From positions 1 through 28,409 of the forward strand of contig JAJDVB010000203.1 of assembly GCA_022826345.1 (NCBI GenBank): 28,409 bases of DNA. Direction: 5' to 3'. A program made the translations under genes and the position numbers. Source of the stretch: Alphaproteobacteria bacterium (GTDB lineage: Bacteria > Pseudomonadota > Alphaproteobacteria > UBA828). The number at the start of each line of letters is the position of its first letter. The first letter of the stretch is position 1. The notes below the pieces were generated by a model, which saw only the letters and a list, made by a program, of their open reading frames with translations, made no database searches and had not been told where the DNA came from. Shown in pieces: positions 22,959 to 28,409 of this stretch.

Positions 22959-25313
22959 TTAGAAGAAGTGGCGCCAACCCGAGAGCAGGATTAGCTCTGC
23001 GTCCGCGTTCCTGCGGTGGCCCGGCTCGTGAGAGAGCGTCGTGCCAAGGCGCAACTGCCCGAGCTCCATCGGCTGCTGCCATTGCAGGGCCAAGTCGACC
23101 TGCCGTCCGCCGGGCTCGACATCCGCGGACAGAGTGTTGCGGATCACCTCACCCGCCGTCGTTCGTCCCGAGGGAAGCGTCAGCAGCGCCTGACCGTTCT
23201 CCACGCGGAGCGGCTGTGACAGCGACACGCGAAACGCGCTGCCGTCCTGATTCTGCCGGGTGGCATGCAGCGCAAACGCGCTGGTGGCGAGAGGCGAAAT
23301 CTCCTGGAACACGCCGCCGCGCGCCTGCGCGTTCACGGTGCCGATTTCCGCGCTGCCGCCGAGGCGCCACAGGCCGAGTTCCGTGTCCGCCTCGATTCCG
23401 GCGAACACCGCGTGCGCCACGAGGTCTCCGAATGCGCCGCCGGACTCGCTGCCGAGCATGGTCTGCCGCTCGCCCATCCAGCCGGCCCGGAGACCGAGCG
23501 TAGCCTCGGGTGCACGCCACGCCAGCGCCACACCGGACGCGGGCTCCTGCCCGGCCAGTCCTTCGGTGGTGAGCGCGGTGGCGCTCAGGCTCGCGGTGAC
23601 CGGCAATGTCGCGACGACGCTGTGTCTGGCGAGGGCGAAGTGGTTGGCGTTCAAAGCGGCCGGAGTCCCGGTTTTCGCAAGATAGAGGCCAGGGGCGGCG
23701 CCGTGAGGCGCGCCGCGCGTTCCAAGGATGGGGAGGCGGATGGCGCTTGCCGGGGCGCCAAGTGGCTCCGAGAGCGACAGCTGCTGGAAGTCGCGGAAGC
23801 GATCATGTAACGCTGGCCTCGCGGCAACGCTCACCATCGTGTCGATGTCGTACCAGAAAGGCGCGCCGAGGGCATCGAATGCAGCGATCTCGCGATTTGC
23901 AAGCGCCGGAATGAGTGCGTCGCCCAAAGCGAGGCCGAGTTGCATGACTGAACCGTGAAGAGTAGCACCCGAACTTTCCACCCGATCGCCCATCGCGACG
24001 ACCGGCGCCCCCACGGGCGCGGTCGCGGCGCCCAGGTCCATGAGTCCGCGACCGTAGATCGCCGAGTTGGCGTAGATACCGTTGCTGTTCGCCGTCTCGA
24101 GCAGCCTCGAGAGCAGATCGGTATTGGAGATCTGGCCTCGGAAATACTGCTTCATCAGCGCGAGGCCGCCTGTCACCATCGGCGCGGCATACGATGTGCC
24201 GCCCCCGGTGGCGACGGCTCGGATCGGGTTGCCGTCTGCATCCGGACCGAAATAGGAAAACCGAAGGTCATCTCCCGGTGCCGCCAGGCAGTATTCCGCC
24301 GCGATGCCGCAGCGGTTGGAAAAGTCGGCGATCTCGCCATCCGGGCGTGTGGCCACGACGGCGACCGTATTCTCACGCAGTTCCGGGAAGTGTACGGATA
24401 GAGCAGACAGAATGCCGGCCGAACTCGCCTGCACCTCGCCGTCAACGCATTGAGGTATCGGGATGTCGCACTTTGTTCCGTGCGCATTCCCCGCCGCCCA
24501 GACAAAGACGACTTTGTCCTCGGAGCCTCCCTGAACCACCGAGGCGACCATCGGTGCGAAAGGCTCGCGAACGACTTCTTCGCCGTAGTTCTCGATCATC
24601 CCAGAGACGCCAAGACTCAGATTCAGGAAATCGATGCTTCGGGAGCCGAACCTCCAAGCGAGTATTTCTTCGAAAGTCTCTGCAAAGTATTCCGCAGTTC
24701 CCGGTAGCTCATCTATCTGGATCGGGTCGTACAGCTCGGGAGCTTCGCCCAGCGGGATCGCGAAAACGACGAGGTCGGCGCCCCAGGCCACGCCCTGCGC
24801 GTCGTGCGGGAAACCGGGAATATCCTCTCCGGCGAGAATGCTGGCCACCGCGGTGCCGTGTGAAAACTCGCTTCCGTCCTCGTCGGTTGCATCAGGGAGG
24901 AATCGTTCGATAACGGTCTTGTCCCGGAACGCGGGGTCGCCGCCGTCGATCCCGGTATCCAGCACGCCAACGGTAACGCCCTCTCCGGGCGCGGCGTCAG
25001 GACCGAATTCTAGCTCCAAATTCGCATACGCTTGGTCGGCATTGATCGCTGCCAGGCCCCACTGGTTCTGAAAGCCTGACGGCTCCGCGTGTTCGGCCGC
25101 GATTTCCTCCACCAATGCCTCGAAATCAGGTTCAGAAAGGCAACCTTGATCATGCGTCTCGACGCACGCCTCTTCGGTGTCGTCAATAAACAGGTGGCAG
25201 GCGGCCAAGATCGGGACGACGACACAGAGTGGGAGCGCGACGCGTAACGCGACAAGCAAGGATTGAGCGTACCCCTGTTCGGGGGATTGATAGAGGTGGC
25301 GACAGATCGGCAT
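22959..25313 (-). CDS. Subtilisin-like (S8) serine protease with probable C-terminal outer-membrane barrel
   Basis: A 784-residue exported protease. Order: N-terminal hydrophobic segment (about 17-38) ending in LAAC (36-39), a possible lipobox; a short linker; the S8 catalytic domain (about 85-420) with Asp119 (GVLDTGID), His152 (SHGTAVAS), oxyanion Asn276 (WAAGNAHG) and Ser374 (GGGTSYAAPM); and a C-terminal region (about 430-784) with alternating short polar/hydrophobic strands ending in WRHFF. A terminal Phe is the usual sorting signal of outer-membrane barrels, so an autotransporter-like arrangement is likely. The ATG at 25313 has AGGGG five bases upstream. It converges on icd with 27 bases between stop codons. 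Whether the N-terminus is lipidated or cut by signal peptidase I is unclear. Substrate unknown. Confidence 0.85.
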   Translation of the reverse strand: MPICRHLYQSPEQGYAQSLLVALRVALPLCVVVPILAACHLFIDDTEEACVETHDQGCLSEPDFEALVEEIAAEHAEPSGFQNQWGLAAINADQAYANLELEFGPDAAPGEGVTVGVLDTGIDGGDPAFRDKTVIERFLPDATDEDGSEFSHGTAVASILAGEDIPGFPHDAQGVAWGADLVVFAIPLGEAPELYDPIQIDELPGTAEYFAETFEEILAWRFGSRSIDFLNLSLGVSGMIENYGEEVVREPFAPMVASVVQGGSEDKVVFVWAAGNAHGTKCDIPIPQCVDGEVQASSAGILSALSVHFPELRENTVAVVATRPDGEIADFSNRCGIAAEYCLAAPGDDLRFSYFGPDADGNPIRAVATGGGTSYAAPMVTGGLALMKQYFRGQISNTDLLSRLLETANSNGIYANSAIYGRGLMDLGAATAPVGAPVVAMGDRVESSGATLHGSVMQLGLALGDALIPALANREIAAFDALGAPFWYDIDTMVSVAARPALHDRFRDFQQLSLSEPLGAPASAIRLPILGTRGAPHGAAPGLYLAKTGTPAALNANHFALARHSVVATLPVTASLSATALTTEGLAGQEPASGVALAWRAPEATLGLRAGWMGERQTMLGSESGGAFGDLVAHAVFAGIEADTELGLWRLGGSAEIGTVNAQARGGVFQEISPLATSAFALHATRQNQDGSAFRVSLSQPLRVENGQALLTLPSGRTTAGEVIRNTLSADVEPGGRQVDLALQWQQPMELGQLRLGTTLSHEPGHRRNADAELILLSGWRHFF

Positions 25314-25390
25314 CTTGCCCCTAACAATTCCGGAATCCGTCAGAATTTTTCTCTCGAATTACGCTGTCACTCCCTCGGACCGATTGTCGT

Positions 25391-27097
25391 CTAGAACAAC
25401 CCTGTAATGTGGCCGTTCTCGTCGACGGCGATGTTGTCGGCGGCGGGTACGCGCGGCAGGCCCGGCATGGTCATGATCGCGCCGCAGATCACCACCACGA
25501 ACTCGGCGCCGCCCGAGAGCCGCACTTCGCGGATCGGCACCTCGAAGCCGCTCGGCGCGTTCTTCAGCCCCGCATCGGCCGAGAAGCTGTACTGCGTCTT
25601 CGCCATGCAGACGGGGAAGTGCCCGAAGCCGCCGGCCTGGAGCTCGTCGAGCCGCCGGCTGACCGCCGCGTCCGCCGTGATCCCGGCGGCGCCGTAGATA
25701 CGCTTGGCCACGGTCTCGATCTTCTCCCAGAGCGTGAGATCGTCCGGATAGAGCGGCTGGAACGACGAAGGCTTCGACTCGATCGTGCCCACGACCTCGT
25801 GCGCCAGCGCCTCGCAGCCGGCGCCGCCCATGGCCCAGTGATCGCACTCCACGGCGGTCACGCCCATCTCGGCGCAGCGCTCCGCCACCAGCGCGCGCTC
25901 GGCCTCGGTGTCGGCGGAGAAGCGGTTGATCGCCACCACTGCCGGGACGCCGTAGCCCTGCACGTTCGTCACGTGGCGGGCCAGGTTCTCCATCCCCTCC
26001 GCCAGTGCCTCCAGGTTCTCGGTGCCGAGGTCGCTCCGCGCGACGCCGCCGTGCATCTTGAGCGCGCGGATCGTCGCCACGATCACCGCGCAGTCCGGTG
26101 CCAGCCCGGCCTTGCGGCACTTGATGTCGAAGAACTTTTCGGCACCCAGATCGGCGCCGAAGCCGGCCTCGGTCACCACATAGTCCGCGAGCTTGAGCGC
26201 GGCCCTGGTCGCGATCACCGAGTTGCAGCCGTGGGCGATGTTGGCGAACGGGCCGCCGTGGATCAGCGCCGGGTTGTTCTCCAGCGTCTGCACCAGGTTG
26301 GGCGCCAGTGCGTCCTTGAGCAGTGCGGTCATGGCGCCGTCCGCGTTCACCGCGCTGGCGCGCACCGGCTCGCGCTCGCGGGTGAGCCCGACCACGATGT
26401 TGCCGAGCCGGGCGCGCAGATCATCCAGATCGCGTGAGAGGCAGAAGATCGCCATCACCTCGGAGGCCACGGTGATGTCGAAGCCGTCCTCGCGGGGGAA
26501 GCCGTTGGCCACGCCGCCGAGCGACGAGACCACGCTGCGCAGGGCGCGATCGTTCATGTCGACCACGCGGCGCCAGCTCACCCGGCGCGGGTCGATGCCG
26601 GCCTTGTTGCCCCAGTAGATGTGGTTGTCCACCATCGCCGCGAGCAGGTTGTTGGCCGCGCCGATGGCGTGGAAGTCGCCGGTGAAGTGGAGGTTGATGT
26701 CCTCCATCGGCACCACCTGGGCATAGCCGCCGCCGGCCGCCCCCCCTTTGACACCGAAGCAGGGGCCGAGGCTCGGCTCCCGCAGCGCCATCACGGCCTT
26801 CTTGCCGATCCGGTTGAGGCCGTCGCCGAGGCCGACCGTAGTCGTGGTCTTACCCTCGCCCGCAGGCGTCGGCGTGATCGCCGTCACCAGGATCAGCTTG
26901 CCATCCGGCCGGTCCTGCAGCGAGCCGATGTAGTCGAGGGTGATCTTCGCCTTGTCGTGGCCGTAGGGGACCAGATGCTCCGCCGCGATGCCGAGGCGGT
27001 CCTGGGCGAGATCGAGAATCGGGCGCTTGGTGGCCGCCCGCGCGATATCGATATCGCTCTTGGGATCGGTGTGCTGTGAGCCTGTGGGTTGGGCCAT
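25391..27097 (-). CDS. fhs: Formate-tetrahydrofolate ligase
   Basis: A 568-residue cytosolic enzyme joining formate to tetrahydrofolate with ATP, giving 10-formyl-THF for one-carbon metabolism. Seen: the P-loop [13 protein letters not shown] (75-87), [22 protein letters not shown] split over residues about 105-126, [10 protein letters not shown], and the C-terminal [10 protein letters not shown] and GLPRVPAA motifs of the family. Full length. The ATG has GGAGGGAG upstream with good spacing. It is monocistronic by layout, 76 bases from petC upstream and 77 bases from the protease gene downstream. No folD, glyA or formate dehydrogenase gene is next to it. Confidence 0.97.
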   Translation of the reverse strand: MAQPTGSQHTDPKSDIDIARAATKRPILDLAQDRLGIAAEHLVPYGHDKAKITLDYIGSLQDRPDGKLILVTAITPTPAGEGKTTTTVGLGDGLNRIGKKAVMALREPSLGPCFGVKGGAAGGGYAQVVPMEDINLHFTGDFHAIGAANNLLAAMVDNHIYWGNKAGIDPRRVSWRRVVDMNDRALRSVVSSLGGVANGFPREDGFDITVASEVMAIFCLSRDLDDLRARLGNIVVGLTREREPVRASAVNADGAMTALLKDALAPNLVQTLENNPALIHGGPFANIAHGCNSVIATRAALKLADYVVTEAGFGADLGAEKFFDIKCRKAGLAPDCAVIVATIRALKMHGGVARSDLGTENLEALAEGMENLARHVTNVQGYGVPAVVAINRFSADTEAERALVAERCAEMGVTAVECDHWAMGGAGCEALAHEVVGTIESKPSSFQPLYPDDLTLWEKIETVAKRIYGAAGITADAAVSRRLDELQAGGFGHFPVCMAKTQYSFSADAGLKNAPSGFEVPIREVRLSGGAEFVVVICGAIMTMPGLPRVPAADNIAVDENGHITGLF

Positions 27098-27173
27098 GGT
27101 TCACTCCCTCCACGTTCGTTCCGGCGGCCTGCCCCGCCGTCACGCCCGGCCCGACGAGGGGTGTGACGATGCG

Positions 27174-27944
27174 CTAGTGAAGCCTGGCCCAGACGCGCCT
27201 GTAGATGACGAACAATACTGCGGTGAGCACGAAGACGAAGATCAGCACCTTGAGGCCGGTCTGCTTGCGCTCCTCCAGCTCCGGCTCCGCGGTCCAGGCG
27301 AGGAAGGCGGTCACGTCCCGCGCGTGCTGCTCGAGGGTCATCGGCGTGCCGTCGACATATTCGACCGCCTCGTCGTAGAGAGGCTCAATCATGGCAATCT
27401 GCTGGCCGGGGAAGAAGTGGTTGAAGTTCATGCCGTCGGCAAGCTCCATCCCTTCCGGCGCCTCTTCCTCGTAGCCGGTCATCAGCGCGTAGATGTAGTC
27501 CGGGCCGCCCTCGCGCGCCTTGATGATCAGCGAGAGGTCGGGCGGCAGTGCGCCGCCATTGGCGGCCCGCGCCTCGTTGTCGTTGGCGAAGGGCGAGGGC
27601 CAGTAATCGGAGAGCCGGGCGGGCCGGTCGAACATCTCGCCCTCGTCGTCGGGCCCGTCCTCGACCTCGTACTCCGCAGCGATCGCCTTCGCCTCCTCCT
27701 CGGTGAAGCCGATCTCCACCAGGTTGCGGAAGGCGATGTACTGGAGCGAATGGCAGGCGGAGCAGACTTCCTGGAAGACCTGGAAGCCACGCTGCAGCTC
27801 GCCCCGGTCGAAGGTGCCGAAGACGCCTTCGTGCTGCCAGTCCTGACCGGGGATGTCCGGGGCGTCGCCGGCCGCAAGGGCCGCGTTGCCGCCGAAGAGA
27901 GCGAAGGCGCCGATCAGCCCGGCGAGAAGGGCGCCGCGCATCAT
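27174..27944 (-). CDS. petC: Cytochrome c1 of the bc1 complex
   Basis: A 256-residue subunit of ubiquinol:cytochrome c reductase, anchored in the inner membrane with the haem domain in the periplasm. Seen: signal peptide (1-25, cleavage near ALAAGD), haem site Cys61-Ser-Ala-Cys64-His65 in EVCSACHSL, an acidic segment around [13 protein letters not shown], a Met-containing region [14 protein letters not shown] that should supply the sixth haem ligand, and a C-terminal membrane helix (about 230-250) followed by the basic RRVWARLH. Its ATG overlaps the cytochrome b stop codon (ATGA), the normal petB-petC coupling. Confidence 0.96.
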   Translation of the reverse strand: MMRGALLAGLIGAFALFGGNAALAAGDAPDIPGQDWQHEGVFGTFDRGELQRGFQVFQEVCSACHSLQYIAFRNLVEIGFTEEEAKAIAAEYEVEDGPDDEGEMFDRPARLSDYWPSPFANDNEARAANGGALPPDLSLIIKAREGGPDYIYALMTGYEEEAPEGMELADGMNFNHFFPGQQIAMIEPLYDEAVEYVDGTPMTLEQHARDVTAFLAWTAEPELEERKQTGLKVLIFVFVLTAVLFVIYRRVWARLH

Positions 27945-28409
27945 GTCTTCTCCCCGGACGCCGCCGGTGCCGCCGCCGCGGCATCTGCCGCTGGTGCCGT
28001 AGCAGCTGCCTCATCACCGCCGCCCTTCAGCACCGCCTGATGGATGCTCTCCGGCAGCTTTGTGGGCCGCTCGAACTTGCCGATGAGCGGCACGATGATG
28101 AGGAAGTGCGCGAAGTAGTAGCCGGTGGTTACCTGCCCGATCCAGATGAAGTTGCCCTCGGGCGTGTTGGCGCCGACCCAGCCGAGTGCGATGCAGTCCA
28201 CCACGAAGACCCAGAACGCCCACTTGTAGATCGGGCGGAAGCGCGCGCTCCGCACCCGAGACGAATCGAGCCAGGGCAGGATGAAGAGGATGAAGATCGA
28301 GGCGACCATCGCCACGACGCCGCCGAGCTTGTCGGGGATCGCGCGCAGGATCGCGTAGAAGGGCAGGAAGTACCATTCCGGCACGATGTGCGCCGGCGTC
28401 TGCAGCGGG
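27941..28409 (-). CDS. petB: Cytochrome b of the bc1 complex, C-terminal part only
   Basis: The 3' part of the cytochrome b gene; the 5' part lies beyond the right edge. The visible 155 residues begin in the loop [20 protein letters not shown], which holds the PEWY motif of the ubiquinol-oxidising site, and continue through three membrane helices. The tail after the last helix is Ala-rich (about 25 residues, ending PAASGEKT). The frame stays open to the window edge. The stop codon overlaps the petC start by four bases. The Rieske subunit gene (petA) is expected upstream, outside the window. Confidence 0.95.
   Translation of the reverse strand, partial: PLQTPAHIVPEWYFLPFYAILRAIPDKLGGVVAMVASIFILFILPWLDSSRVRSARFRPIYKWAFWVFVVDCIALGWVGANTPEGNFIWIGQVTTGYYFAHFLIIVPLIGKFERPTKLPESIHQAVLKGGGDEAAATAPAADAAAAAPAASGEKT

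Noticed and set aside
25409..26437. Plus-strand open frame opposite fhs
   Set aside because: Antisense shadow; the His/Arg/Ala-rich translation resembles no family.
27098..27173. Possible terminator between petC and fhs
   Set aside because: A short GGCGG/CCGCC pairing is present but it lacks a T-run and is common in such GC-rich DNA.
1..28409. CRISPR arrays, tRNA or rRNA genes, insertion sequences, riboswitches
   Set aside because: None were seen on reading both strands; small RNAs without strong structure cannot be excluded by eye.

Overview
The window is high-GC, gene-dense bacterial chromosome, most likely from an alphaproteobacterium of the Rhodospirillales or a related order. This placement is inferred from the petB-petC (cytochrome b / c1) order, the type of LysM / Ig-like membrane protein, the 2-subunit KorAB enzyme, a eukaryote-like NADP isocitrate dehydrogenase and Tat-type signals on both transporter binding proteins. 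No rRNA, tRNA, CRISPR array, integrase or transposase was seen, and no gap over 300 bases lacks a gene.

Layout. 1-1738: a class III aminotransferase (minus strand) flanked by two inverted copies of a GC-rich REP-like repeat, with an extra strong hairpin downstream. 1739-4931: a CUT1-type sugar/polyol ABC importer (binding protein and two permeases, plus strand) with no ATPase gene here. 4965-9738: a complete branched-chain-amino-acid-type (Liv/HAAT) importer on the minus strand, ordered binding protein, livG, livF, livH, livM, with 4-base start/stop overlaps. 9853-10569: a type II haloacid dehalogenase-like HAD hydrolase. 10624-13522: korAB, 2-oxoacid:ferredoxin oxidoreductase. 13644-14408: a DUF3800 protein in a visibly AT-richer patch. 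14573-15895: an adrenodoxin-reductase-type ferredoxin-NADP reductase, divergent from a MarR regulator (16094-16582). 16607-19795: a very large acidic, repeat-rich LysM protein. 19874-20848: a diheme cytochrome c. 21022-22931: a LOG-family protein and NADP isocitrate dehydrogenase. 22959-25313: a subtilisin-like protease with a probable C-terminal outer-membrane barrel. 25391-27097: formate-tetrahydrofolate ligase. 27174-28409: cytochrome c1 and the C-terminal part of cytochrome b of the bc1 complex.

How they fit together. The middle and right parts centre on the 2-oxoglutarate node and low-potential electron flow. Icd makes 2-oxoglutarate and NADPH, KorAB can oxidise 2-oxoglutarate with reduction of ferredoxin, FprA can exchange electrons between ferredoxin and NADP(H), and the bc1 complex and diheme cytochrome serve respiration. 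The left part is uptake and catabolism of amino or organic acids and sugars.

Most noteworthy: a shared GGTC(C/G)GACC dyad, resembling a FadR/GntR-family operator core, lies upstream of both kor and icd. Also notable are the DUF3800 gene inserted between fprA and kor, the noncanonical ABC signature of LivG, the repeat architecture of the LysM protein, and the lipobox-plus-barrel protease. I found no convincing entirely new multi-gene system; the best candidates for new biology are the kor/icd operator pair and the DUF3800 insertion.
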